DNA of 64,000 nt, taken from the NCBI GenBank assembly GCA_002480565.1, contig DLCK01000049.1:5963-69962 (forward strand), written 5' to 3'. Made by a program: the position numbers and the translations under genes. The notes beneath the pieces were generated by a model. The model was not told where the DNA came from and ran no database searches. It saw only the letters and a list, made by a program, of their open reading frames with translations. Of this stretch, positions 15,773 to 24,632 are shown piece by piece. The first letter of the stretch is position 1; every line of letters begins with the position of its first letter. This stretch comes from Phycisphaerales bacterium UBA7800 (GTDB lineage Bacteria > Planctomycetota > Phycisphaerae > Phycisphaerales > Phycisphaeraceae).

Positions 15773-15814
15773 AAAAAAAACAGGGGCACGATCGTGATGT
15801 GATCAGTGCCCCTG
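15773..15814 (-). terminator. Intrinsic-terminator-like hairpin in front of valS
   Basis: On the minus strand CAGGGGCAC pairs with GTGCCCCTG and is followed directly by eight T residues. It lies 26 bases before the valS start and about 150 bp after leuC. Because no promoter fits between the T-run and the valS ATG, it either ends leuC transcription within the valS leader or acts as an attenuator of valS. Confidence 0.65.
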
Positions 15815-15863
15815 TAATTGTAATCTAATTGATTGACTTGATTGACGGGGCTTTGTTGTCTTT

Positions 15864-15942
15864 ACCACAGAGACACAGAGTCACAGAGGTTCAAGGCAGA
15901 GTTTTCTTTTCTTTTAACTCTGTGTCTCTGTGCCTCTGTGGT
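15864..15942. repeat. Dispersed hairpin repeat, ACCACAGAG family, copy 3
   Basis: ACCACAGAGACACAGAGTCA and, at the far end, TGTGTCTCTGTGCCTCTGTG then GT form a long stem with a TTTTCTTTTCTTTT-rich centre. Same family as 212-290 and 4253-4354. It sits between leuC and the valS leader. Confidence 0.78.
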
Positions 15943-15965
15943 TCATCCATCCCATCTAGTGATAA

Positions 15966-17381
15966 TCAGCAGACGCCGGCGGTTCCGGTTTGGATGGCTT
16001 CGCTGACGTATTCGCGGGGGTCGGTGACTTTGCCGGTCAGGGCCGAGGCGGCAGCGGTCAACGGTGATGCCAGATAGACACCTGCTTCACGGTTACCCAT
16101 GCGGCCGGGGAAGTTGCGGTTGGTGGTGCTGATGCAGTTGATCGCTTCGTTTAAGCGACCAAAGGTATCCTGCGGACCACCGAGGCAAGCTGCACAACTG
16201 GCAGCACCAAGCATACAGCCGGCATCGACGAGAATCTGTTCGATGCTCTTATCACCAGGGCCGACCGGTTCGCCGTTGAGTCCCAGACGTTGCATGTCGG
16301 AGTGAACTTCCGTTGAGCCGGGGACGACGAAGGTTGGAATCTTCACCGTGTTACCCGCAAGGATGTTGGCTGCAAAGATCATGTCGGTGATCTTGCCACC
16401 GGTACAGGAACCGATGTAAGCCCGGTCGAGTTTGACGTCTTTACATTCGCTGACGGTCTTGGTGTTGTCCGGCGAATGGGGTGCAGCGACGAGTGGCTCG
16501 AAGCTTTCGAGATCCCATGCTGCTTCGAAGTCATATTCAGCACCTTCGTCTTCGGTGTAGACCGTCCAGTCGGGGCGATTGGAACGTGCCTTGACGTAAG
16601 CGAGTGTCTTTTCATCGACATCGCAGATACCGTTTTTGCCACCCGCTTCGATCGCCATGTTGGTGAGTGTCATGCGATCTTCAAGGGTCAGCGAACCGAT
16701 GCCACTGCCGGTGAAGTACATGGCTTTGTAGGTTGCGCCTGCAAAGCCGATGCGACCGATGACAGCGAGGATCAAATCCTTGGCGGTAAGGTAATAGGGG
16801 ATTTCGCCGTTGAAGGTGAACTTCATGGTTGGCGGAACCTTGAGCCATGTCTTGCCGGTACCCATTGCAAAAGCAGCATCGGTGTTACCCACGCCGGTGG
16901 AGAACTGACCGAAGGCGCCAGCCGTGCAGGTGTGACTGTCGGTGCCGAGCATGATCTCGCCTGGACGACAGTGACCTTCTTCGGGCAGCGCCTTGTGGCA
17001 GACACCCTTGTACGAAGTCTTGTTCGGATCGCGGTACGGGTTAGGCATGCCACTGCCGGCTTCGGTATTCAAGAAGTCAGGATCGTAGTAGTACTTGATG
17101 TCCTGCTCTTTAACAAAGTCGCGGAGAATCTGAATGTTGCGATGGCACTTGTCTTCAGCGGTGAAGATGTAGTGATCGGGGATGATGGGAATGCGGGTGT
17201 TATCCCACACCTTGGCATCTTTGCCGAATTTTTCTTTGAAGATGCCAATCGTTCCCGGGCCACACACGTCATGGGTCATCAGGACATCGACATTGACCCA
17301 CACGTTTTCACCTGGGGTCACTTCGGTCTTACCGGCATGGGCGGCAAGAATCTTTTCGGTCATGGTCATCGGACGGGCCAT
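15966..17381 (-). CDS. leuC: 3-isopropylmalate dehydratase large subunit (aconitase family)
   Basis: 471 residues; isomerises 2- to 3-isopropylmalate in leucine synthesis together with a small subunit. Aconitase-family signatures: GTDSHTCTAGAFGQFSTGVG and the Fe-S ligands Cys in YIGSCTGGKITD and in LGAASCAACLGG. The start is ATG 17381 because AGGAG stands 8 bases upstream; a GTG at 17387 is in frame. The length suits LeuC, but homoaconitase-type enzymes look alike and cannot be excluded. No leuD or other leu gene adjoins it, so the small subunit must be encoded elsewhere. It is followed by a repeat hairpin, the terminator at 15773 and valS. Confidence 0.87.
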   Translation of the reverse strand: MARPMTMTEKILAAHAGKTEVTPGENVWVNVDVLMTHDVCGPGTIGIFKEKFGKDAKVWDNTRIPIIPDHYIFTAEDKCHRNIQILRDFVKEQDIKYYYDPDFLNTEAGSGMPNPYRDPNKTSYKGVCHKALPEEGHCRPGEIMLGTDSHTCTAGAFGQFSTGVGNTDAAFAMGTGKTWLKVPPTMKFTFNGEIPYYLTAKDLILAVIGRIGFAGATYKAMYFTGSGIGSLTLEDRMTLTNMAIEAGGKNGICDVDEKTLAYVKARSNRPDWTVYTEDEGAEYDFEAAWDLESFEPLVAAPHSPDNTKTVSECKDVKLDRAYIGSCTGGKITDMIFAANILAGNTVKIPTFVVPGSTEVHSDMQRLGLNGEPVGPGDKSIEQILVDAGCMLGAASCAACLGGPQDTFGRLNEAINCISTTNRNFPGRMGNREAGVYLASPLTAAASALTGKVTDPREYVSEAIQTGTAGVC

Positions 17382-17491
17382 CGGCACATCTCCTGCGCAT
17401 CGCAGTTGAGGGTTTACAAAATCATTTCCACCAATTTCATTCGCCTCACAACGGTTCGGAGTCGAGCAAAGCGAGCCATATATGGTAGCAG

Positions 17492-17567
17492 CACCCCCGG
17501 AAATTGGGAAGTCGGGCAGACCAGGCAGAGGGAGTAGGGATCAGAAAGTAGGGAATTGGGAAGGCCA
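17492..17567. repeat. Low-complexity GGGAAGT/GGGATCAG-type intergenic repeat
   Basis: CCCCCGGAAATTGGGAAGTC is followed by AGGGAGTAGGGATCAGAAAG and TAGGGAATTGGGAAG. Related wording occurs at 25688-25786 and the CCCCCGGAA start recurs at 813-840 (inside aguB) and 5377-5390. It is between leuC and the IS remnant. Confidence 0.4.
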
Positions 17568-17588
17568 AAATGCCATTTTTCGTCATTC

Positions 17589-18217
17589 CCGTCTGCGGAC
17601 TTTATGCACGTTTTGTTTGTTTGAGGTATTGATCTCTTGCCAGTCGGATGAGGATTTTTCCGGTAACGTACATTTTCACACGGTTGCGTCCGGCGGCGGC
17701 AGACTGGTCATACAACGGGTTGGTTTCAACGTAGCTGCCAGCTAACAGGTAACCTTCACTGGCGGGCAACTGTGCGATCATCTGTCTGGCGACCACGCGG
17801 TCATCGACATTCATCGGGTACACATCGTACGCCAAAGGCCTGTTATTTAAGGCATAAATCGCGTAAAACCTGTAGCTGTTCTCAAAGCCACCGCTACCTC
17901 GCCCCATGCGAGCCTGACGATCGAAACTGACTTTGGCGATGGCTAACGCTTTGCCATCGAGTCGCCAGATGAGCTGTTGGCTGTGTGCCGATTCGAGTCG
18001 ATCCAGCAAGTTGGTGAGCACCGCCTGTGTGTCATCGCCTGGGAGCCGTCGACTCATAGCGGATTGGTCGGGCAGTCTGAAGGTGGTTTGACGCCTGCAC
18101 AATTGCGTTTGTTGCATGCTAAGGACTCCTTGGGCGAGTAAATACAACACCAGGATGAACGCGGACCTCCAATCGCCCAAATACTTATAAATTGACGTGC
18201 ATAAAGTCCCTACACGG
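17589..18217. mobile_element. Deleted insertion sequence with terminal inverted repeats
   Basis: The ends GGACTTTATGCACGT (17597-17611) and ACGTGCATAAAGTCC (18195-18209) are perfect inverted repeats, extended outward by CCGT on both sides (about 23 bp with mismatches). Inside is one truncated transposase frame on the minus strand. At 629 bp it is too short for a complete element of this kind. Confidence 0.7.
17602..18117 (-). pseudogene. Truncated DDE transposase (IS4/ISAs1-like)
   Basis: The frame runs from about ATG 18117 (the true start is not clear) through LIWRLDGKALAIAKVSFDRQ, GRGSGGFENSYRFYAIYAL, PLAYDVYPMNVDDRVVARQM and GYLLAGSYVETNPLYDQSAA. This resembles the DGK...GGFANGYKLHA...NYDxNPLYD region of planctomycete DDE transposases. 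The C-terminal part with the last catalytic acidic residue is missing: after GRNRV the sequence becomes unrelated (KMYVTGKILIRLARDQYLKQ) and stops inside the terminal repeat. In addition, the residue after LAG in the 'GDxNYD' motif is altered. The copy is very probably inactive. Confidence 0.65.
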
Positions 18218-18303
18218 AAGTGACGGAGGATGGAAATTAATTGTTTGTAATGCTCTAACCGCGTCGCCCAACAATCCATCTTATTTTAATCACAGAATCA
18301 TCA

Positions 18304-19305
18304 TCAACCTTTGACACCGGTCATGGAGATGCCTTCGATGAATGATTTCTGTGAACAGAAGAAAACGAAGATGATCGGCAGGACCACCAGCAGGCTTGCG
18401 GCCATGAGGTAATGCCATTGCGTGCCACCGCTTTGACTCTGGAAAAACTGCAAGCCTAAAGCGAGAGTGAAATCTTCCTGGTCGGTGAGATAGATCAGCG
18501 GTCCGAGGAAATCGTTCCATGTGCCCATGAACTGGAAGAGCGCGACAACCACCAGCGCGGGTTTGGCCAACGGGAGAATGATCTGCCAGAAGATTCGAAA
18601 TTCGCTGGCACCATCGAGCCTGGCAGACTCGCTGATCTGCGTGGGGATGCCGATGAAAAATTGTCGAAGCAGAAACACGTTAAACGCGCCGGCACAGAAT
18701 GAACCGACCCACAGCGGCTTGAGCGTGCCGATCCAACCCAGACTTTTAAATAGCGAATACAACGGCACCATCACCACGGGGAACGGGATCATCATGGTTG
18801 CCAGCACGAGCAGAAAGACCTTGTCGCGTCCGAACCATTCGATGCGTGAAAAGCCGTACGCCGCCAGCGCCGAGGAACTGACCGTGCCGATGACGGTCAG
18901 GATGCAGAGGATCAGCGTGTTGGTCAGGTAACGTGGGAACTGCTGCATGGAGTCGACGGCTTGCGAGAAGTTCTGCCATTGGGGCGCGATTTTTTTTGTC
19001 ACCTGCTGACGATCCACCACGACGGTTTGGCCGGGTGAGTCCTTGAGAAACACTTTGCAGGTCTGTTCATCGATCACTTGCACCTTGGATACATCGTGTA
19101 CCTGATCATCGATGGTGACCTGGGCCTGGCGTGGAATCCATTGCGGGGGCATGCTCATGGTTTGTTCGATGGGCTTTAGGGCCGTGGAGAGCATCCACAG
19201 CAGCGGACTGATAAACAGCACCGAACCGGCAATGAGCAAACCATAAACCATGAACTTACCGATATGGCGTTTAGCGCGATGATGGATGGTCTTGCGTTGA
19301 ATCAT
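18304..19305 (-). CDS. Sugar ABC transporter permease, MalG/UgpE type
   Basis: 333 residues with about six membrane segments. The cytoplasmic EAA loop for the ATPase is SARLDGASEFRIFWQIILPL. The N-terminal helix ends in SPLLWMLSTALKPIEQTM, typical of carbohydrate-uptake family 1 permeases. A periplasmic loop of about 70 residues (QVTIDDQVHDVSKVQVIDEQ onward) is longer than usual, a feature I have seen in planctomycete members. It is the last gene of the minus-strand sugar operon, 46 bp after its partner permease. Confidence 0.88.
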   Translation of the reverse strand: MIQRKTIHHRAKRHIGKFMVYGLLIAGSVLFISPLLWMLSTALKPIEQTMSMPPQWIPRQAQVTIDDQVHDVSKVQVIDEQTCKVFLKDSPGQTVVVDRQQVTKKIAPQWQNFSQAVDSMQQFPRYLTNTLILCILTVIGTVSSSALAAYGFSRIEWFGRDKVFLLVLATMMIPFPVVMVPLYSLFKSLGWIGTLKPLWVGSFCAGAFNVFLLRQFFIGIPTQISESARLDGASEFRIFWQIILPLAKPALVVVALFQFMGTWNDFLGPLIYLTDQEDFTLALGLQFFQSQSGGTQWHYLMAASLLVVLPIIFVFFCSQKSFIEGISMTGVKG

Positions 19306-19351
19306 GCGTTGTCATTTCTTTGGACATCAAAAACAAATCGCGTCTCACCGG

Positions 19352-20233
19352 TCAGTTGCCGTAATGGATGTGTTTGCAGGTTAAGCGTGTGGCGATCCAT
19401 GTCAGCAGCACGATCAGGAGAAACAGCAGCCATGCCATGGCACTGGCGTAGCCCATTTTCAGGTATTTAAAGGCGTTTTCGTACAGGTAGACGGCATAGA
19501 ACAGCGCTGATCGATCCGGCCCGCCGCCACCGAGCATGACATAGGAACCGACAAAGACCTGCAGCGAACCGATCAGGCCCATGATCATGTTGAAGTAAAT
19601 CACCGGCGAGATCATGGGGATGGTGATATGCCAGAGTCGATGCCAGGGTTTGGCGCCGTCAACCTCGGCTGCTTCGTAAAGATGTCTTGGGACATCCTGC
19701 AATGCCGCCAGGTAGATGACAACGGTCCCGCCGGTCTGCCAGAGACTGGTGATGACGATGGCGGGTTTGGTCCATTTCGGATCGGTCAGCCAGTTGGGGC
19801 CGTCGATGCCGATCATGCTCAGGATTTCATTGAGCAGTCCGAACTTGCCGTTGAAGATCCACAGCCAGATCATGGCTACAGCCACAAGCGGCACCATGGA
19901 AGGCAAAAAGAAAATCGTGCGAAAAATCGATCGCCCCATGATCGGCTGATTGAGCAGCACCGCAATGAGCAGTGACAGCATCAAACCAAGCGGTACGGCA
20001 AACGCGGTGTAAACCACCGTGTTCCATAACGACAGCCAGAACACGTTGTCGGTCACCATGTCGGTGTAGTTAAGCGTCCCGATCCAAACAGGCGGTGAGA
20101 GCACATCGTAATCACAAAACGAATAGTAAAGTGACAACAACACTGGATACAGCGTTAAAGCCAGCAGACCGACGATCCATGGGCTGATAAACGCCAGGCC
20201 CATGAGCAGGTTTTTTCGTTCACTGCGTGTCAT
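19352..20233 (-). CDS. Sugar ABC transporter permease, MalF/UgpA type
   Basis: 293 residues, six membrane segments. EAA loop YEAAEVDGAKPWHRLWHITI, PMISPVIYFNMIMG. The start GFTFISPWIVG-like N-terminus (LMGLAFISPWIVGLLALTLY) is standard for CUT1 permeases. It overlaps the solute-binding gene by 14 bases, indicating translational coupling. There is no ATPase gene in the operon, so a shared MsmX/UgpC-type ATPase elsewhere is needed. Confidence 0.9.
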   Translation of the reverse strand: MTRSERKNLLMGLAFISPWIVGLLALTLYPVLLSLYYSFCDYDVLSPPVWIGTLNYTDMVTDNVFWLSLWNTVVYTAFAVPLGLMLSLLIAVLLNQPIMGRSIFRTIFFLPSMVPLVAVAMIWLWIFNGKFGLLNEILSMIGIDGPNWLTDPKWTKPAIVITSLWQTGGTVVIYLAALQDVPRHLYEAAEVDGAKPWHRLWHITIPMISPVIYFNMIMGLIGSLQVFVGSYVMLGGGGPDRSALFYAVYLYENAFKYLKMGYASAMAWLLFLLIVLLTWIATRLTCKHIHYGN

Positions 20234-21656
20234 CGGACATCACTTTCTGCCAATCGCTGATGCGTTGAATCTCCACGCGATCCCATCGGCGCTGGGCGCG
20301 ATCGAGTTTGCGTTGCACGCGCTTTTGCACATTGTCCATCGCCTGCTGTGGTGAGACTTCCAGGCGACCAAGCTGGTCAATGGCCACCACCATCTCGTCC
20401 TTATACTCCTGCCAGATCGTCATCCGCGGGACGTACCGGACATTGGGACTTTGAGCCAACTGGGCAAACACTTTGATATAGGGGTTTGGATGCTGCTGGT
20501 AAAACGTCGGACTGACAGTTGCCAGCGGGCTGAACTTGCGTTGACCCATGGCCAGCTTTTCCATCACCGGCTGCTGGTTGACATAGCAGATAAAATCCAG
20601 TGCTTCGCGGACGTGTCGTACGCCGCGTGGGATGACCAGCACATCCGTTTCGACAATACTCACGGGCTTACCATCCGTTTGTTCCCATGACGGGAAGGCG
20701 GCGGCAGCCCACTGCAATTGCGGCGCGTACTGCTGGATGAAATTGAAATTCCATGTCCCCTGAAGCACCATGGCAACCCGCTCGGAAAAAAACGGACTCT
20801 GCGGTGAGGCAAAATTACCAAACGATGAACCGAACTTCATCAGGTTTTCCACGCCGAATTTCTGATAATAGCCAGCCATCCATTCATAGGCTGCCAGGTT
20901 GCCCGGGTGATCGGATTGGATGCGGTTTTCGCCATCCCAAAGCTCACCGTCAAACCAGAAACCCCACATCTCATTCCACCAGCCGGGGACCGAAGGCGTA
21001 AAGCCCAACTGCACGATCTCAAAGCGCTTTGCCTGTTTTTCCTCAACGGTTAACTGCGGGTAGCGCACTTGCAGCGACTTGCCATCGCGGATGACGTTGA
21101 CGAGGGTCAACTGCTCGGCCATCTGATCAAGCTGGGCAATGGTTTGCGGGGGTTTTTGGGGGTCGAGTCCCGCTTCGGCAAACAGGCGTTGATTCCAGTG
21201 CAGGGCCATGGTGCTCGGTGTCGAAGGCAGTCCCCAGACATACCCGCGATGCGAACACAAATCCCAGAACACCGGGACATATTTTTCCTTGCCGATGTGC
21301 CGGGCTTCAAGGTGATTGTTCAAGGGCGTCAGCGCGCTTTTCTCGGCGTAGATGTTGATGGTATGGGACCATAATCCAGCGATATCCGGCGGATTGCCCC
21401 CCGCGGCTGCAAGCAGAAGCTTCTGGTCAATCTGGCTGACGTTGAGCATCTTGACATACACCTTCTGCTGCGACTGGTTGTAGTCATCGACAATCTGCTG
21501 CATGGCCTGGGCTTCAAAACCCGTCCACTTTTCCCAGTAGGTCAGGATCAAGCGGCCATCAGGGGTGTACTGATCCTGATGCTCGGAACACCCGCCCCAA
21601 AGGCAAAGCACAAATACCAGCAGACAGGCAGGAAATGGTCGATCAGCCAAACGCAT
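20220..21656 (-). CDS. Extracellular sugar-binding lipoprotein of an ABC transporter
   Basis: 478 residues from ATG 21656 (GAGG six bases upstream). Lipobox LWGGC near residue 23 anchors it to a membrane. The mature protein follows the family 1 solute-binding pattern: LTYWEKWTGFEAQAMQQIVD, AAAGGNPPDIAGLW, a central MVLQGTWNFNFIQQYAPQLQ and C-terminal tail. It captures an oligosaccharide for the two permeases that follow. The substrate is unknown; the operon's six-hairpin protein suggests a plant- or alga-type glycan. Confidence 0.88.
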   Translation of the reverse strand: MRLADRPFPACLLVFVLCLWGGCSEHQDQYTPDGRLILTYWEKWTGFEAQAMQQIVDDYNQSQQKVYVKMLNVSQIDQKLLLAAAGGNPPDIAGLWSHTINIYAEKSALTPLNNHLEARHIGKEKYVPVFWDLCSHRGYVWGLPSTPSTMALHWNQRLFAEAGLDPQKPPQTIAQLDQMAEQLTLVNVIRDGKSLQVRYPQLTVEEKQAKRFEIVQLGFTPSVPGWWNEMWGFWFDGELWDGENRIQSDHPGNLAAYEWMAGYYQKFGVENLMKFGSSFGNFASPQSPFFSERVAMVLQGTWNFNFIQQYAPQLQWAAAAFPSWEQTDGKPVSIVETDVLVIPRGVRHVREALDFICYVNQQPVMEKLAMGQRKFSPLATVSPTFYQQHPNPYIKVFAQLAQSPNVRYVPRMTIWQEYKDEMVVAIDQLGRLEVSPQQAMDNVQKRVQRKLDRAQRRWDRVEIQRISDWQKVMSDDTQ

Positions 21657-21723
21657 CAATACCTCAAACCATGGTGACAACGGATACGTGAACAACAAAC
21701 AGGTTCAATCCAACAGCGATCCA

Positions 21724-22380
21724 TCAGAACGAAGCGAAATTCCGCCAGTGTTCGGGATCGTCGTAGTCGTTTTCCGAGACACTCGAAGCATGCCAATCGG
21801 CAAACAGGTAGTTGGCGGCACTGCGATGACGTACCGGGTCCAACGGTGCGTATGGGAAGGAAATGTTGATCCCTGCACCTTCCCAACCGCGTGCGTCGGC
21901 CACCACAAACTCATTGGAGTTGCGCAGAATGTCACTGCTCACCGCCAGGTTCACCGCCCAACTCATGGCATAACCGGGCACCCCATCACCGGGAAAAGTA
22001 TTGCCCTTGGCAACCTGCGGGCAATCAAACACCCAGCCGGGCTTACGCCAACTCTCCAGGTCATTGGGACGCAGATACGTCGAAAGCTGATGGTAGAACG
22101 ACGGACTGGTGGAATTGTGAATGTCCCAGATCGCCGGCAAGCGATCCCGAAAATCGTTGATGTACATCCCGTAAGCCAGACCATGCTGACGCAGGTTCGA
22201 CAGACACATGCTCTTGCGTGCCGCTTCGCGTGCCTTGCTTAAGGCCGGCAAAAGAATCCCGATCAACAGTGAGATGATGGAGATGACCACCAACAGTTCG
22301 ATCAGAGTAAAGCCCGTTTTCCGTTTGCCAAGCATAGGTACCTCGCTATTGCATTTATCGTGTGTTTGTGGTTGTTTCAT
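21724..22380 (-). CDS. Pseudopilin in the sugar-transport operon
   Basis: 218 residues from ATG 22380, or 203 from ATG 22335 (GAGGT upstream); both are plausible, the first being 2 bases after the previous stop and preceded by GGAG. Canonical prepilin signal KTGFTLIELLVVISIISLLIG with Gly before the cleavage site and Glu5. The helix continues LPALSKAREAARKSMCLSNL. The C-terminal region RHRSAANYLFADWHASSV resembles the H-x-DG-like end common in planctomycete pseudopilins. Its place between the secreted barrel protein and the binding protein suggests a role tied to this substrate. Confidence 0.88.
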   Translation of the reverse strand: MKQPQTHDKCNSEVPMLGKRKTGFTLIELLVVISIISLLIGILLPALSKAREAARKSMCLSNLRQHGLAYGMYINDFRDRLPAIWDIHNSTSPSFYHQLSTYLRPNDLESWRKPGWVFDCPQVAKGNTFPGDGVPGYAMSWAVNLAVSSDILRNSNEFVVADARGWEGAGINISFPYAPLDPVRHRSAANYLFADWHASSVSENDYDDPEHWRNFASF

Positions 22381-22382
22381 GA

Positions 22383-23480
22383 TCAGTCTCCAAATCCGGC
22401 CATGGGATTAAAATCCCAAGCGCCAAACAGATACCATGCCTGTGAAGGAACGAAGATCAGCGTGGACCCGGTTTCCCACGGCGGATCACTGGTCGCACAG
22501 GGCAATCCGACCAATCCCGGCCACTGTTTGCTGGGGATCATGGCCTTGTTCATTTCATCCAGATACTTGCGAGCCAGTTCTTTTTGACCGGCCACGTTAT
22601 AGGCCACAATCATCTCACCGGTGCCTTCGAGCCAGATGCGTTCCTTGCCCAGCAGGTCTCGAAACGCGGTCACTTCAAGACCGGTCACGTCCGACTTGTT
22701 GGTGGTCAGAAACGTCCGCTGGGCATGGGGGAGCGTGGTCGCCAACTCCGGTCCCAAAGCCGCGATCGCCCAGGCACAGGTGTCCAGTGCCGGCTCGTTG
22801 ACGGTCGATCCCATCTTGAATCGTTTTTCCTCTTCAACCCACATGTCCGTCAGCAGAAATGTGCGGACCTTGGCCCGCGCCTTGGGATAGTTGACCAGAG
22901 CTGCATACACATCGAGATTGCCTTCGGTCGAATAGTGAAGCATCGGGCCGGCCTTGTTAAAGCCTGCTTTGACGCCGCCGTTGGGATCCTGAAGACTGAT
23001 GATCCACTTGGCCAATTGCTCACGCATGGGATCGAACTGCTTATCGCCGGTCTTGGAGACGTAGTAATTCAGTGCCATGAGCAGCCATGAATTGTCGCCG
23101 ATCCATCGGTCGGCATCACGGAGCATCTGCCCGGTCCCGGCGTCGGCAAACTGTGGGAAACCGCCAGGTGTATCCGAGGCAAATTCACGTTCGCGGTGAC
23201 TTTCAAAAAACGTGAACATCCGCCTGGCCAAGTCCACATCACCTTGATGGATAAAGCACATCGCAGCCACGGCATTGGCGTAGAGTCCGGAAAACGTCTC
23301 GCTTTCCTGGTTACCCAATATCCCCGTCGAAGCCTGCTGGCGGACAAGCCATTGATAGGCTTTATCGGGAATCGAACCTGACTGTTCTGCTGCCCCAACC
23401 GGGCTAACGAGCAACATCCCAAGCATCACAATCCAGACAACTATCGATCCGGATGAACTGGCAATACGTCCGTACATCAT
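22383..23480 (-). CDS. Secreted alpha/alpha-barrel protein, possible glycosidase or lyase
   Basis: 365 residues with a signal peptide (hydrophobic core IVVWIVMLGMLLVSPVGAA). The mature chain shows repeated helical hairpins: AYQWLVRQQASTGILGNQ, WIGDNSWLLMALNYYV, AKWIISLQDPNGGVKAG, STEGNLDVYAALV, GTGEMIVAYNVAGQKELARK. This spacing resembles six-hairpin (alpha/alpha)6 glycosidases and lyases. The catalytic residues cannot be assigned by eye. It ends 2 bases before the pseudopilin start (TGATCATG), so the two are coupled. GGAG overlaps the region before ATG 23480. Confidence 0.7.
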   Translation of the reverse strand: MMYGRIASSSGSIVVWIVMLGMLLVSPVGAAEQSGSIPDKAYQWLVRQQASTGILGNQESETFSGLYANAVAAMCFIHQGDVDLARRMFTFFESHREREFASDTPGGFPQFADAGTGQMLRDADRWIGDNSWLLMALNYYVSKTGDKQFDPMREQLAKWIISLQDPNGGVKAGFNKAGPMLHYSTEGNLDVYAALVNYPKARAKVRTFLLTDMWVEEEKRFKMGSTVNEPALDTCAWAIAALGPELATTLPHAQRTFLTTNKSDVTGLEVTAFRDLLGKERIWLEGTGEMIVAYNVAGQKELARKYLDEMNKAMIPSKQWPGLVGLPCATSDPPWETGSTLIFVPSQAWYLFGAWDFNPMAGFGD

Positions 23481-23529
23481 CTACTCCACTTAAATGTTCA
23501 CAAGGTAAAACGTGCTGGTATCAAGACCG

Positions 23530-24585
23530 TTAACCCGCACACACTTTTTGCTCAGCTTCAACCAGACACCCGCAGGATCGGCGCAGGACCAACTGCGTGG
23601 GCAACACCTGTTGCTTGTTGAATGCCTGATTGCTGATGACTTGTATCGCCGCATTGGCCGCGGCTCTGCCCATCTCCAGCACCGGCACATGCACCGTGGT
23701 CAATTTCAAATGCCTAGCTGAATCAATGTCGTCAAAACCAATCACCGCCACGTCATCGGGCACGGCAAAACCGCGTTTTTCCAGGGCGTTCATCGCACCG
23801 ATGGCAATGTTGTCGTTGAAACAAAAAATCGCACGCGGGGGTTTGACCGACTGCTTAAACCATGTGTCAATCGCTCGTGATCCGCCCTCTTCGGTGAAGG
23901 AACTGGCAACAACCAACCGGTCATCCCATGCAACCTTGGCGGCTTTGGCGGCTTTTTTGCATCCCATCAAACGCTGCCGGGCGTCATAGGTCTCCAGATC
24001 ACCTGCCAAAATCACCACCTGCTCATAGCCATGCTCGTACAAATGCGTCATCGCCTGGCAAGCGCCGGTTACGTTATCCAGTGTCACCGACGCGGTCTCC
24101 AGCCCGGCAATGGGACGATCAATGAGAATCACCGGAATGTTGAATCGACCGGCCTGCTGCATGAAGTCCTTACCCAGTCGCAGGTTCATCACCACCAGCG
24201 CATCAATGCGACCTTCCCCCAGCAGCCGCAAGGCCAACTCCCGCTCGTCCTGACCACCATGGGAAAACGCCGTGAGAATGTGATACTGATGATCATCGGC
24301 CTCGGCATCGAGACCTTTGAGAATCTCGGCCCAGAATCCGGTGCTGATCTCAGGGAACACCACGCCGATCATCTTGTTGCGCTGACCGGCCAACGCCCTG
24401 GCGGCATGATTGGGCACGTAACCCAACTGGGCAATCGCATCCATCACTTTCTTGACGGTGGCCGCTTTGACGTTACCCGTCTGATTGATCACACGCGAGA
24501 CCGTCGCGGTGGAAAGTCCGGTATGACGGCAGACATCACTTAACGTCGCCCGACTGATTTTGGCGGATTCTTCAGACATTTTCAT
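23530..24585 (-). CDS. LacI-family transcriptional regulator of the sugar operon
   Basis: 351 residues. N-terminal helix-turn-helix LSDVCRHTGLSTATVSRVIN and hinge GYVPNHAARALAGQRNK are classical LacI features; the periplasmic-binding-protein-like domain follows (IGVVFPEISTGFWAEILKGL, VILIDRPIAG, CFNDNIAIGAMNALEKRG, VAVIGFDDIDSARHLKLTTV). It ends with the cysteine-containing LRRSCGCLVE tail seen in many family members. It is the first gene of the minus-strand locus. A perfect palindrome at 24633-24650 just upstream is its likely operator, so the operon is probably repressed until sugar binds. Confidence 0.92.
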   Translation of the reverse strand: MKMSEESAKISRATLSDVCRHTGLSTATVSRVINQTGNVKAATVKKVMDAIAQLGYVPNHAARALAGQRNKMIGVVFPEISTGFWAEILKGLDAEADDHQYHILTAFSHGGQDERELALRLLGEGRIDALVVMNLRLGKDFMQQAGRFNIPVILIDRPIAGLETASVTLDNVTGACQAMTHLYEHGYEQVVILAGDLETYDARQRLMGCKKAAKAAKVAWDDRLVVASSFTEEGGSRAIDTWFKQSVKPPRAIFCFNDNIAIGAMNALEKRGFAVPDDVAVIGFDDIDSARHLKLTTVHVPVLEMGRAAANAAIQVISNQAFNKQQVLPTQLVLRRSCGCLVEAEQKVCAG

Positions 24586-24632
24586 CACACTCAATCAATT
24601 CGATCCGAAATATAAACAAAATGAAACTACAA

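Noticed and set aside
15815..15965. T-box riboswitch in front of valS
   Set aside because: The conserved T-box AGGGUGGNACCGCG-type sequence and specifier layout were not found; the space is filled by a dispersed hairpin repeat.
16476..17537. A 353-residue open frame opposite leuC
   Set aside because: Antisense shadow of leuC codon usage; leuC has all family motifs and this frame has none.
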